A DNA stretch of 58,740 nt, taken from the NCBI GenBank assembly GCA_964369955.1, contig CAYJFQ010000009.1, positions 1 through 58,740 on the forward strand, in the 5' to 3' direction. The position numbers and the translations under genes are program-made. Positions within the stretch are counted from its first letter, which is position 1; each line of letters starts with the position of its first letter. This DNA comes from CAYJFQ01 sp964369955 (GTDB lineage Bacteria > Bacillota_I > Bacilli_A > Erysipelotrichales > Erysipelotrichaceae). Below are positions 36,407-45,289 of the stretch, in pieces. The notes below the pieces were generated by a model, which was not told where the DNA came from, searched no databases, and saw only the letters and a program-made list of their open reading frames with translations.

Positions 36407-36564
36407 AATAATTAGATAAGTAGCCAATATCGTGAAAATATGTTTTGTTAATTCAATGAGATGATAATAAATTGGCTCTTTTGAATAAAACAGCCCATAA
36501 CTATCAAATAACGCAATCTTTATCTTTCATCATTATCAATGCGCCAGCAAGAAAAGATGCTTTT

Positions 36565-37077
36565 TTATTCGCAACAACGAATTTCATAATACACGCAGCG
36601 ATGTAAATTATCACGATATAGGATGTCTTTATCTTTATCAATTTTACATAACCCGCTTTTAACCATTACTTTTATACTTGCAATATTTTCCTCAAATGCA
36701 CCCGCGATGATAGATAAATATCCATTTCTAAAAAACGCTTGTATAACCGCCTTAAACATTTCAGTTGCATACCCTTGATTGTGATAGTTCGGATGAATAA
36801 CGTAACCAAGTTCAGCACTATTTCTTTCATTTTTTTGATCAACAACAAACCCAATCAAGTTGTCCAGCAAATATATTCCACGAACGAATCTTGTTTCATT
36901 AATTGATAATCTATATAATGATTCAATCATCTCATTCAGTGCCTTCTTTGTTTCGAAATCTGGCAATAAAAAAGTTTTTTTAATTTCATCATTCAATAGA
37001 ATATCTTTCAGTTTTCTTTTGTCTTTTTTACGATATGGTTTGATTATTAATCTTTCTGTCCTTATAATTTTATCCAT
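36565..37077 (-). CDS. GNAT family N-acetyltransferase (RimJ/RimL-like)
   Basis: 170-aa acetyltransferase using acetyl-CoA. TERLIIKPYRKKD at the start is the RimJ/RimL signature, and the acetyl-CoA site is ELGYVIHPNYHNQGYATEMFKAV (about residues 88-110) with the following NIASIKVMVKSG. The acceptor is unknown. The upstream GGAG is about 13 nt from the ATG, a long spacing, so expression may be weak. Stands alone between accessory genes. Confidence 0.85.
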   Translation of the reverse strand: MDKIIRTERLIIKPYRKKDKRKLKDILLNDEIKKTFLLPDFETKKALNEMIESLYRLSINETRFVRGIYLLDNLIGFVVDQKNERNSAELGYVIHPNYHNQGYATEMFKAVIQAFFRNGYLSIIAGAFEENIASIKVMVKSGLCKIDKDKDILYRDNLHRCVYYEIRCCE

Positions 37078-37165
37078 TGATTTCTATTTTCTCCACTCAT
37101 CTATTATATAATTTTGTTCATAATTCATTTATAACTTTTACCGTGTTTTATACTAACACTATTTA

Positions 37166-37999
37166 CTAAACTAATTTTTTTACCATTTCATATTGCTTTG
37201 TAATCTCGCAAAATCCTAATTCTATTAACATTTCTAATACTTTGATATAAGATATATCTATATTTTTAGCAGATACAACATTGAATTTTGAGCACAAATA
37301 TTGAATAATTTCTTTTAAGTCATTTATATCTGTATAGCCTAACTGGATAATACTTCCGCTACCTTTTGAAGTTATACAAAATGCTGTTATTTTATTCTTT
37401 TTTTCTATGTATGTAACAGCGAATAGGTTAGAATTTACTTTCAATACACTTGTACAATGTTCATAACTTGGTTTTACAGTAGTACAGTGATTAACTTTAT
37501 TAAAATCAAAATCAACAAGATTTGTATCTTTCGCACATTCATTTATATATTCTTTAAGACAATCGGATTTTTTTAGAACAGAAAACTCTCTAATAATGTT
37601 AAAACCTTGTTTTTTGTATGAGTGTATCGCTTTATCATTTTGCTGCAAAACTTCCAAGTAATATTTTTCTATATTATTAGCTTTCAATTGCTGCTCCGCA
37701 AACTTATACAGGTTTGTAAAAACCTTATTACCGCGATGTTGTGGCACAACTCCAGTGCCAACATCAAAAACAACCTTATCTCCATTATATATATTGCAAG
37801 AATTGAAGATAAATCCAACCATTTGTGCATTATAAAAAGCTCCAAAAGATAAGTTTTTATCAACTCCACTCATAGTAAACCAAGATTTGAATTGTTCATC
37901 CGTTAGTTGGACCGGTATTAGATAATCAAAAAAAGATAGATTGAAACACTCTACAATTATACTATCGGAAATATCTGTTAATTTCTTATAAATATACAT
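37166..37999 (-). CDS. GNAT family N-acetyltransferase with C-terminal extension
   Basis: 277 aa. The first 140 residues form a GNAT domain: GVVPQHRGNKVFTNLYKFA binds acetyl-CoA (about residues 83-101) and EVLQQNDKAIHSYKKQGF is the usual end motif. The remaining 130 residues (NHCTTVKPSYEHCTSVLKV...) resemble a degenerate second GNAT half, as in two-domain members. Substrate unknown. AAGGAG precedes the ATG. A perfect 16-bp palindrome lies just upstream (38015-38030). Confidence 0.82.
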   Translation of the reverse strand: MYIYKKLTDISDSIIVECFNLSFFDYLIPVQLTDEQFKSWFTMSGVDKNLSFGAFYNAQMVGFIFNSCNIYNGDKVVFDVGTGVVPQHRGNKVFTNLYKFAEQQLKANNIEKYYLEVLQQNDKAIHSYKKQGFNIIREFSVLKKSDCLKEYINECAKDTNLVDFDFNKVNHCTTVKPSYEHCTSVLKVNSNLFAVTYIEKKNKITAFCITSKGSGSIIQLGYTDINDLKEIIQYLCSKFNVVSAKNIDISYIKVLEMLIELGFCEITKQYEMVKKLV

Positions 38000-38014
38000 A
38001 TTGTAAACTCCTTC

Positions 38015-38030
38015 TCATAGCTAGCTATGA
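38015..38030 (-). promoter_or_regulatory. 16-bp perfect palindrome upstream of a GNAT gene
   Basis: TCATAGCTAGCTATGA, directly upstream of the AAGGAG site. In DNA it could be an operator; in the mRNA it could form a hairpin next to the ribosome binding site. The other 300 nt to the HxlR gene hold no gene that I can see. Confidence 0.4.
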
Positions 38031-38334
38031 TCTAATATAAAATTTGTTGCACTAAGCAATATTTCAATCAACACATACTAATAAAATTGTGAAGTTTGTG
38101 ATTTTGATATAAATATCATATCATATACAAAATTTAAGATTAACAAATGACGCTATATTTTTGAGAATAATTTGTTCAAATTAAATCAGAAAAAATCATA
38201 ACAAAAGTGACAAGTAAAATTTTTCAATGTCTCACTTAACCTTTACAGTAAAATATTCAACAAAATGTAGAATGTTGTTAGATAACACACTTAACCCTTA
38301 GCATCAATAACAGTTAAATCAATTTAAAGTAGAA

Positions 38335-38682
38335 TTATTGACAAGATGGATTAGATAGTATGAATCTTTCATCAACATTATCAGCTCCCCATTTACACAT
38401 TAATTCTAAAATAGGAAATAAACTTCTGCCTTTTTCAGTAATTGAGTATTCAACTCTAAGAGGGATCTCGTTATAAGCTTTACGTATAATTAAGCCATCT
38501 TCTTGAAGCTCTCTTAACTGATTAGTTAAAGTTTTTTGAGATAAGTTAGTTATCTCTTTAGATAAGTCTTTAAATCTCTTAGTGCCATCTTCAATTAAGA
38601 TATAGAGAATTAATGGTTTACATTTTCCCCCAATCATTTTAATAGTAACTTCAATTTCTGATCCGACATTTATTTTATTCAT
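38335..38682 (-). CDS. HxlR-family transcriptional regulator
   Basis: 115-aa winged-helix regulator. The family pattern is complete: IGGKCKPLILYILIEDGTKRFKDLSKEI, LSQKTLTNQLRELQEDGLIIRKAYNEIPLRVEYSITEKGRSLFPILELMCKWG. CGGAGG precedes the ATG. It is divergent from the SDR gene; the shared 127-bp region has overlapping inverted repeats on both promoters, so it probably represses the SDR gene and itself. HxlR proteins often respond to reactive aldehydes, quinones or thiol stress, but the effector here is unknown. Confidence 0.93.
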   Translation of the reverse strand: MNKINVGSEIEVTIKMIGGKCKPLILYILIEDGTKRFKDLSKEITNLSQKTLTNQLRELQEDGLIIRKAYNEIPLRVEYSITEKGRSLFPILELMCKWGADNVDERFILSNPSCQ

Positions 38683-38693
38683 AGTTACCTCCG

Positions 38694-38702
38694 TTACAGT
38701 AA
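38694..38702. promoter_or_regulatory. Extra ACTGTAA-type half operator in the HxlR leader
   Basis: TTACAGTAA matches the ends of the main operator (38753-38779) and lies 12 bp upstream of the HxlR start, a possible secondary site. Confidence 0.4.
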
Positions 38703-38721
38703 GTGAATTAAATGTGCCTCA

Positions 38722-38750
38722 TTGACAATAATAATTATCCACAATATAAT
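38722..38750 (+). promoter_or_regulatory. Promoter of the SDR gene
   Basis: Consensus TTGACA (38722-38727), 17-nt spacer, consensus TATAAT (38745-38750): an unusually strong promoter whose start site near 38757 falls inside the operator. Confidence 0.85.
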
Positions 38751-38752
38751 TT

Positions 38753-38779
38753 TTACTGTTGCAGTATTTTATACTGTAA
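38753..38779. promoter_or_regulatory. Overlapping inverted-repeat operator of the HxlR/SDR pair
   Basis: Two interlocked repeats: TACTG-TTG-CAGTA and CAGTAT-TTT-ATACTG, flanked by TTA/TAA. It covers the SDR start site and contains the -10 (TAAAAT, 38766-38771) of the divergent HxlR promoter, whose -35 TTGACA is at 38789-38794 (17-nt spacer). A protein bound here would close both promoters. Confidence 0.75.
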
Positions 38780-38809
38780 TAAGAAATATGTCAATATACA
38801 GGAGGAGAA

Positions 38810-39532
38810 ATGAAAAAATTAGTAGTTATAACTGGAGCAAGTTCAGGATTTGGTAAAGCTATAGCTTTAGCTTTCAATAAAGCAGGCTATCCATTGCTTT
38901 TATTAGCGAGAAGAATTGAATTATTAGAAGAATTAAAATTAGAAAATACAATCTGTGAAAAAGTAGATGTTACTGACTATCAAGCATTTGAAAATGCTGT
39001 TAGAAAAGCGGAAACTATTTATGGTAAAACAGATTTATTAGTAAATAACGCTGGAGTTATGTTACTTGGTAACTTAGAAAATCAAGATCGTACAGAATGG
39101 CAAACAATGCTAGATGTCAATGTGATGGGTGTTATGAACGGTATGCAAATTGTTAGTAATGACATGAAAGAAAAACAATGTGGAACAATCATCAATATTT
39201 CTTCAATCGCTGGAGTTAAGCCGTTTGGAAACCATGCTGCATATTGTGCAAGTAAGTATGGAGTTGTTGGATTATCAGAAGTTGCAAGAATGGAATTATC
39301 TTCATCTAATGTCCGTGTAATTAGAGTTTGTCCAGGTGCAGTAGACACTGAACTTGTACACCATACAACCAATCAAGAAATCAAAGATGCATATTTTGGA
39401 TGGAAAGAGGCTGTTGGGGTTGGATCTATCACTGTCGAAGATATTGCAAATACAATTAAATTCGCCTATGAAATGCCGCAAGGAGTTAACTTAAGAGAAA
39501 TTCAAATTGCCGACACTAAACAAGACGCATAA
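38810..39532 (+). CDS. Short-chain dehydrogenase/reductase
   Basis: Classical SDR oxidoreductase, 240 aa. NAD(P)-binding TGASSGFG (residues 8-15), NNAG (79-82), catalytic Ser in NISS (131/132) and YCASK (Tyr145, Lys149). Closest in style to YdfG/serine-3-dehydrogenase-like SDRs; LLARR after beta-2 favours NADP. AGGAGG precedes the ATG. It is controlled from a consensus promoter under an HxlR-type operator, so it is probably an inducible carbonyl or aldehyde reductase (inference). Confidence 0.92.
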   Translation: MKKLVVITGASSGFGKAIALAFNKAGYPLLLLARRIELLEELKLENTICEKVDVTDYQAFENAVRKAETIYGKTDLLVNNAGVMLLGNLENQDRTEWQTMLDVNVMGVMNGMQIVSNDMKEKQCGTIINISSIAGVKPFGNHAAYCASKYGVVGLSEVARMELSSSNVRVIRVCPGAVDTELVHHTTNQEIKDAYFGWKEAVGVGSITVEDIANTIKFAYEMPQGVNLREIQIADTKQDA

Positions 39533-39569
39533 CAATAAAAGCTGTCAATTATATGACAGCTTTTATTGT
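39533..39569. terminator. Bidirectional terminator after the SDR gene
   Basis: Perfect 15-bp arms CAATAAAAGCTGTCA / TGACAGCTTTTATTG with loop ATTATA, right after the SDR stop; symmetrical A/T content allows termination on both strands. Confidence 0.88.
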
Positions 39570-39577
39570 GGTTAAAT

Positions 39578-39611
39578 TTATAAAAAGATGAATAGTTACA
39601 CTATCCATCTT
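39578..39611 (-). terminator. Terminator of the galM-galK operon
   Basis: Minus strand stem AAGATGGATAG / CTATTCATCTT (one mismatch) with loop TGTAA (39585-39611) and a following T-run (TTTTTAT), 29 nt after the galK stop. Confidence 0.75.
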
Positions 39612-39639
39612 ATATTGTTAATTAAATTCTGGTAATAAA

Positions 39640-40920
39640 TTAGATAACTTTTATTCCACCATAAGGTCTAATTGCAAGAACATGGCAACTACCTTCACCA
39701 AATACTTGTTCTAAAGTAGTAACATATTCTTCTAATAAATCATTAGGAACATAAGCTTGAATGGTTCCAGCTAAACCACCACCATGCACTCTAAATGCGC
39801 CACGATTCTTTAAAACTTTTTCACTTAACGCAAGAGCTAGAGGAATACCTTGTTCAAATGGAGTTTTAACACAGAAGGCATTCTGTAAAAACATAAATGA
39901 GCTTCGTCCTGATTCTTTAACCGTTTCAAAGAAACTGTCAACATCTTTATTCTCTAAATCTTTTACCATTACATCTACACGATTATCATCATTAAAGAAA
40001 TGAATAGCACGCAAAATAGCACGATCATTACATTGATTGCGAACCTTATCAAGATTACTGTAGAAATCACTTGGCTTAACCTCAATTAAGAAATCTTTAC
40101 CGAACACTTTCGAAACTTTCTTCATTTCGCTAACCATTAATCCATACTCATCAGATAAATCTGCATGATTTCCACCAGTATCCACCAAACATAGGCTATG
40201 TCCAGTAGAAGCGATATCAAAATCAACCTTCTTAACAATCGGATTATTTACATCACCAAAATCAATATTTACAAATCCACCAACACTACTAGCCATTTGA
40301 TCCATAAGTCCGCAAGGTTTGCCGAAGAAAACATTCTCAGCGTATTGTGCAATTTGAGCAATTTTTATCGCATTAACTTCGCCATTATTATATTCATGGC
40401 TTAGAATAACTCCAACTAAAACCTCAAAAGCAGCGCTAGAAGAAATACCTGAACCTTTTAAAACACTTGAAGTACAATAACCATTAAATCCACCAATGTT
40501 ATATTTATCTAGTTTAAATTTAGCACTAACTCCTCTAATTAAAGATGCAGTAGTGTTTTTTTCAATCTCGATAACTTCTAATTGTTTTAGGTCAACAGTT
40601 GGGATTTCATATCCCTCTGATTGTAAATTGATGATGCTATTGTCAGTTTTACCAACAACCGCAATTGCGTCCATATTCACTGCAGCAGCTAAAACTTTTC
40701 CATGTTGATGATCTGTATGATTTCCACCAACTTCTGTTCTACCTGGAGCTGAATAAATACTAACATCTTGATCTCCAAATAAATTATTGTATCCATCTAA
40801 TGCTTTTAGGTAACGATCTACAACCTTACCTAGATTGTTAATATCAGTAACATAAATCTCACTTAATAGTTGATTATAATCACCTCTTGTCAACTTTCCC
40901 CTTAATTCTGATAATTTCAT
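39640..40920 (-). CDS. galK: Galactokinase
   Basis: GHMP-family kinase that makes galactose-1-phosphate from alpha-D-galactose. PGRTEVGGNHTDHQ (about residues 59-72) is the galactokinase signature, LKGSGISSSAAFE the phosphate loop, and HGGGLAGTIQAYV the third GHMP motif. At 426 aa it is longer than typical GalK (about 390), with an extra N-terminal region before the signature, as in a variant group of Bacillota. It is last of a galM-to-galK operon; galT and galE are not in the window. Confidence 0.93.
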   Translation of the reverse strand: MKLSELRGKLTRGDYNQLLSEIYVTDINNLGKVVDRYLKALDGYNNLFGDQDVSIYSAPGRTEVGGNHTDHQHGKVLAAAVNMDAIAVVGKTDNSIINLQSEGYEIPTVDLKQLEVIEIEKNTTASLIRGVSAKFKLDKYNIGGFNGYCTSSVLKGSGISSSAAFEVLVGVILSHEYNNGEVNAIKIAQIAQYAENVFFGKPCGLMDQMASSVGGFVNIDFGDVNNPIVKKVDFDIASTGHSLCLVDTGGNHADLSDEYGLMVSEMKKVSKVFGKDFLIEVKPSDFYSNLDKVRNQCNDRAILRAIHFFNDDNRVDVMVKDLENKDVDSFFETVKESGRSSFMFLQNAFCVKTPFEQGIPLALALSEKVLKNRGAFRVHGGGLAGTIQAYVPNDLLEEYVTTLEQVFGEGSCHVLAIRPYGGIKVI

Positions 40921-40935
40921 TTTTTTGAATCTCCC

Positions 40936-41235
40936 TTACTTCAATAATTCTAATATTTGTGGTTTTGCCGCAAAACCAACATGTTTTTTATAAATATTCC
41001 CGTCTTTATAAACCACTAAAGTAGGAATAGAAACTACACCTAATTCCCCAGCAACTTTTGGATTTGCATCGACATCTATCTTCGCGATAACATGTCCATC
41101 GTTTGCTAATTCTTCTAAGATAGGTCCGATCATTTTACAAGGACCGCACCAATTCGCAAAGAAATCTACTAAAACAACATCATTTTCATTAATTACCTTT
41201 TGAAATTCATCATCTGTTACATGTAATAAAGCCAT
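40936..41235 (-). CDS. trxA: Thioredoxin
   Basis: Cytosolic disulfide reductase, 99 aa, with active site WCGPCK (Cys30, Cys33), cis-Pro in VSIPTLVVYKDG and the usual FFANW lead-in. Its ATG overlaps the ALDH stop by one base, and galK starts 16 nt downstream. Being embedded in a galactose operon is unusual; the neighbouring ferredoxin-like and ALDH genes suggest a redox theme. Confidence 0.95.
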   Translation of the reverse strand: MALLHVTDDEFQKVINENDVVLVDFFANWCGPCKMIGPILEELANDGHVIAKIDVDANPKVAGELGVVSIPTLVVYKDGNIYKKHVGFAAKPQILELLK

Positions 41236-42605
41236 TATTTACTTCCTCCTATATATTTCTTAATTTTATTGTAATCATCCCCATAAGGACGAAAACGAAT
41301 ACTTAAATCAAAATTAAACTTCTTAACTAAGATTGTCGATTGATATGAGAACGTTTGATAAGAAGCCAAGCCATGGTATCTACCAAAACCACTCCCTCCA
41401 ACTCCACCAAACGGAAACTTATTAGTAGAGACATGTAATAATGTGTCGTTTAAACAAGCTCCTCCAAATCTTACACTATTAAATAAGTCATTAGCTAGAA
41501 TTTTATTCTTAGTAAATAAATAGAAAGCCAATGGATCTGGATAACGATTTAAAATCGTCATTAACTCATCTTGATTTCTATAACTAAGAATTGGAAATAT
41601 GGGTCCGAATATTTCATTATTTAAGGCAGGATGTTCCCAACTATTACACACAATAAGCGTCAACTGCATTTTCAAATCTCGCAATGTACTCTTGCCACCA
41701 AAAACAATCTTACAATCTTCTAAATAACTTTTTAATCGATAAAACTGCTGATCATTAACAATCTTAGGCCAGTCTTTATCATTTAACTCATCAACAATTA
41801 AATCTTTCTCTCGCTTTATCGCAATAATCAACTCATCAACAATCTCACTTGCAACCACTAAATAATCAGGCGCTATACAAGTTTGACCTGCATTTAATAA
41901 TTTACCAAATAAAATACGCTTTGCAACAGCCTCTAAATTAACACCCTTGTCAACAATACAAGGACTTTTGCCACCTAATTCTAAAGTAATTGGTACTAAA
42001 TCATTAGCAGCTTTACGCATCATAATTTTCCCAACTTTTTGACTACCAGTAAAGAAAATATAGTCAAAATGATACTTCTCAATAACCTCTTTATTTTCAT
42101 CATTACCAATTAAAATTTTAACTTTATCAGCTAAGCCGCCTGACTCAATTAAATACTCCATACACCTAGCAACATTTTTTGAGTCAGAAGAGTAACGAAC
42201 AACAACATTATTACCAGCAGCCAAAGCTCCAATCATCGGAACTAAAGATAAAAATACTGGATAATTAAACGGTGTAATGATTAAGGCCAATCCATACGGA
42301 CGATGGATTGATTTAAAATAACCAATCATCCCCACTAGATCTAATTTGTACTTAGGCTTGCTCCACTTCTTGAGATTCTTAAGAAAAGTATTTAATTCTT
42401 TATAAACAATCGATAACTCAGACAAATAACCCTCATAAGCAGATTTTCTTAAATCCAAGTATAAAGCATCAAGTAGCTTACCCTCATTCTTATTTAAAAC
42501 TTCTTTTAACTTCTTTAGCACAAGAATGCGACTACTTATTGTATTTTTACTCTTTTTAAAATTATCTTTTAACTTATCAAAATCATTTATTAAATTAACG
42601 CTCAT
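41235..42605 (-). CDS. Aldehyde dehydrogenase family protein
   Basis: NAD(P)-dependent aldehyde dehydrogenase of the short class-3-like group (YwdH/AlkH), 456 aa. Active-site Cys243 in NAGQTCIAPDY, general-base Glu209 in LELGGKSP, cofactor motif FFTGSQKVGK and the closing FPFGGVGGSGFGRYHG. A hydrophobic C-terminal stretch is lacking, so it is probably soluble. It overlaps the GNAT gene by 11 nt. The aldehyde is unknown. Confidence 0.92.
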   Translation of the reverse strand: MSVNLINDFDKLKDNFKKSKNTISSRILVLKKLKEVLNKNEGKLLDALYLDLRKSAYEGYLSELSIVYKELNTFLKNLKKWSKPKYKLDLVGMIGYFKSIHRPYGLALIITPFNYPVFLSLVPMIGALAAGNNVVVRYSSDSKNVARCMEYLIESGGLADKVKILIGNDENKEVIEKYHFDYIFFTGSQKVGKIMMRKAANDLVPITLELGGKSPCIVDKGVNLEAVAKRILFGKLLNAGQTCIAPDYLVVASEIVDELIIAIKREKDLIVDELNDKDWPKIVNDQQFYRLKSYLEDCKIVFGGKSTLRDLKMQLTLIVCNSWEHPALNNEIFGPIFPILSYRNQDELMTILNRYPDPLAFYLFTKNKILANDLFNSVRFGGACLNDTLLHVSTNKFPFGGVGGSGFGRYHGLASYQTFSYQSTILVKKFNFDLSIRFRPYGDDYNKIKKYIGGSK

Positions 42606-43119
42606 TCAACCAATCCTTTTTATCTAATTTATATTTTGAAACTTCCATTCCTTTAAAACTTCTGTCTTCAAGGTAGGTAAAGCCTCGTTTACTCATTACA
42701 TTTTTACTAGCTAGATTATCAACTCGACACAGAGCATAAATAGTCTCTAATCCAACATCGACAAAACCATACTCCAAACAAAAACAAGCCACCTCACTAG
42801 CATAACCATAACCCCAGCTATCTGGAATCAATGCATACAATACTTCAACTTCATCATTTCCAATATTATTAAGACCTGCTTGACCAATTAAACGATCCTT
42901 GTGAAAAATTCCCCATACTCCATAACCATATTTTTCCCATCCCTGTCGATATTCAATAATTTTAGCTTCAGTTTCTTTGAGAGTTTTTCCTTTGCCTGTT
43001 GATAACCATTTACCAACTGCATCTAAACTTAGAACTTTATACAAGCCTTCTAAATCATCAAGTGTCATTACTTTTAAAGATAAGCGTTGGGTTGTAAAAC
43101 TATATTTATCTAGACTCAT
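42595..43119 (-). CDS. GNAT family N-acetyltransferase
   Basis: RimJ/RimL-type acetyltransferase, 174 aa. TTQRLSLKVMTLDDLEGLYKVL is the family start; PDSWGYGYASEVACFCLEYGF binds acetyl-CoA (about residues 98-118) and VDNLASKNVMSKRGF is the end motif. The target is unknown. ATGA overlap with the DUF362/ferredoxin gene and 11-nt overlap with the ALDH gene place it firmly in the operon. Confidence 0.88.
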   Translation of the reverse strand: MSLDKYSFTTQRLSLKVMTLDDLEGLYKVLSLDAVGKWLSTGKGKTLKETEAKIIEYRQGWEKYGYGVWGIFHKDRLIGQAGLNNIGNDEVEVLYALIPDSWGYGYASEVACFCLEYGFVDVGLETIYALCRVDNLASKNVMSKRGFTYLEDRSFKGMEVSKYKLDKKDWLNER

Positions 43120-44216
43120 ATTTCAATTAATTCGTATTCAGTAGTTCCTAATCCTAATTTTTCACCATGTTTAACTTGAGCTCGCCAATCAGTAGATGGA
43201 TGAATACTTTTAAAGTGATCATGTCCACATCCACATTTTTTACCTAAAACTGAATTAGGCATTGGTTCAGCTTTATTAGCTAAATCGGCACAAGCTTGAT
43301 CTAAAGCAATTGGGTCAAAACTAGCCAACATTCCAACATCTGGAATAATCGGTAAATCATTTTCACTATGACAATCGCAGTTAGGAGAAACATCGCAAAT
43401 CAAACTTATATGAAAATGAGGACGATCTTTCAACACTGCATAAGAATACTCTGCCATTTTGTAATTCATAATTTCAGGAGCACCATTACCCATTCTAATT
43501 GCATCAAAGTTACAGTAAGCAATGCAACGACAACAACCGACACAATTATCATTAATCACCATTTTACCCTTTTCATCGAACTCAATTGCACCATTTGCAC
43601 ATATTTTTAAACACTTACGACATCCAACACAATCATCATACATTACAACAGGGCGACCCTCTGAGTGCATTTCCATTTTACCAGCACGGGAACCACAACC
43701 CATTCCAATATTCTTAATTGCACCACCAAAACCAGCTTCCTCATGTCCTTTAAAGTGAGTTAAAGAAATAAAGATATCCGCATCCATAAATGCACGACCA
43801 ATTTTAGCTTCTTGAACATATTCTTTATTGATAGGTACAACTGTCTCATCAGTTCCTTTTAAACCATCAGCAATAATTACATGACATCCAGTACTAAAAG
43901 GAGTAAACCCATTCTCATAAGCAGAATCAATATGCTCTAAGGCATCTTTTCTTCTACCTACATAAAGAGTGTTACAATCACTTAAAAATGGTTTACCACC
44001 TAAGGATTTAACAACATCAGCTACAACTTTTGAATAATTAGGACGTAAATAAGCTAAATTTCCCGGTTCACCAAAATGAATTTTAATAGCCGCAAATTGA
44101 TTTTTAAAATCAATTTTACTAATACCTGCAGTACGAATTAAACGTTCTAACTTCTCTAATAGATTTTCATCACCTGTTGCATGAAAATCGGTAAAATAAA
44201 CTTTTGATTTTTCCAT
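43116..44216 (-). CDS. DUF362 protein with two 4Fe-4S clusters
   Basis: 366 aa. The body is a DUF362 domain (IKIHFGEPGNLAYLRPNYSKVV, then FISLTHFKGHEEAGFGGAIKNIGMGCGSRAGK). A bacterial-type ferredoxin insert carries two cluster motifs, CVGCRKCLKICANGAIEF and CVGCCRCIAYCNFDAI (about residues 195-245), plus extra Cys later (CGCGH). It is probably an electron carrier or redox enzyme; the substrate is unknown. Start at ATG 44216, with GGAGG at 5 nt; an ATG six codons upstream lacks a site. Operon neighbour of galM, ALDH and trxA. Confidence 0.88.
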   Translation of the reverse strand: MEKSKVYFTDFHATGDENLLEKLERLIRTAGISKIDFKNQFAAIKIHFGEPGNLAYLRPNYSKVVADVVKSLGGKPFLSDCNTLYVGRRKDALEHIDSAYENGFTPFSTGCHVIIADGLKGTDETVVPINKEYVQEAKIGRAFMDADIFISLTHFKGHEEAGFGGAIKNIGMGCGSRAGKMEMHSEGRPVVMYDDCVGCRKCLKICANGAIEFDEKGKMVINDNCVGCCRCIAYCNFDAIRMGNGAPEIMNYKMAEYSYAVLKDRPHFHISLICDVSPNCDCHSENDLPIIPDVGMLASFDPIALDQACADLANKAEPMPNSVLGKKCGCGHDHFKSIHPSTDWRAQVKHGEKLGLGTTEYELIEI

Positions 44217-44224
44217 ATTTCCTC

Positions 44225-45202
44225 CTATTTGCATGAAAATTCAAAAATGCTTTGTTGATGATAAACATTACCCTTTTTAACTATTGGTTTATCGAAATTT
44301 TTTTGATTAATGGCATCAGGGTGGAATTGAGTTTCTAGCGCTACTCCACTATACTTTTGATAAATACAATCCTTTCCTGGTACATCAAATATCCAATTAC
44401 CCGTATAGACTTGGGTTCCAACACAAGTTGTATAAACATCTAAAACAATTCCACTAAGGTCACCAACTAAAGTTCCGACATGCTTGTCGACACAAAAACT
44501 ATGATCGTATCCTGTTCCATGTTTTATTTGAAGATCATCTTTATTAATATCTCTTCCAATTTCTTTAAACTTTGTAAAATCAAATGGTGTATTAGTCACA
44601 TCTTGATAATATCCTAACGGAATAGCATTCTTATCAATAGGTACAAACTGACTCGCATTTAATTTTAATTGATGTTTTAAAACATTGCCACTATCATGAC
44701 CGTTTAAATTAAAGTAACTATGATTTGTTAAGTTAAATATTGTATCTTCACTACTTGTTCCATAGTAATCAACGATTAATTTATTATTATCTAATTTATA
44801 AACTACTTTTAAATCTGAATCACCAGGGTATCCTGTCTCTTTTTCTAGAGTTTTTAAAGTGAATACTACTTGATTTTCACACATTTGATAGTCCCATCTT
44901 TTAATACTAATTCCATGTTCCCCGCCATGTAAATGATTAGGTCCATTATTAATATCAAGAGAATATACTTTCCCTTTTATACTAAACTTTCCTTTTGAAA
45001 TTCTATTTGCACAGAGGCCACAAACAGCCCCAAAATATGTTCCATATTGATAATAATCTTCTGGATTTTTATAACCCAGCACTACATCTAAATTCTTTTC
45101 TTTAACGATGATAGAAACTATACTCGCCCCCACATCACAAAAAACAACTTTAAGTTTGTTGTTCTCTAAAAATATAAATTCCCCATTATTTATTTTTTCC
45201 AT
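44225..45202 (-). CDS. galM: Aldose 1-epimerase (mutarotase)
   Basis: Interconverts alpha and beta aldoses so that galactokinase gets the alpha anomer. Catalytic residues are visible: the two His in NHLHGG and NHSYFNL, and the Glu in GVALETQFHPDA. 325 aa is normal. First gene of the operon that ends in galK, so the two Leloir enzymes frame four redox/acetyltransferase genes. A weak extended -10 (TGGTATTAT) lies upstream. Confidence 0.93.
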   Translation of the reverse strand: MEKINNGEFIFLENNKLKVVFCDVGASIVSIIVKEKNLDVVLGYKNPEDYYQYGTYFGAVCGLCANRISKGKFSIKGKVYSLDINNGPNHLHGGEHGISIKRWDYQMCENQVVFTLKTLEKETGYPGDSDLKVVYKLDNNKLIVDYYGTSSEDTIFNLTNHSYFNLNGHDSGNVLKHQLKLNASQFVPIDKNAIPLGYYQDVTNTPFDFTKFKEIGRDINKDDLQIKHGTGYDHSFCVDKHVGTLVGDLSGIVLDVYTTCVGTQVYTGNWIFDVPGKDCIYQKYSGVALETQFHPDAINQKNFDKPIVKKGNVYHQQSIFEFSCK

Positions 45203-45289
45203 CCGATAAAATGTTCCTTCTATATCATTAATAATACCATAAAAGACAATTATGTGTGCTATAATTTCTTATAGTAGCGAGGTAAAAAA

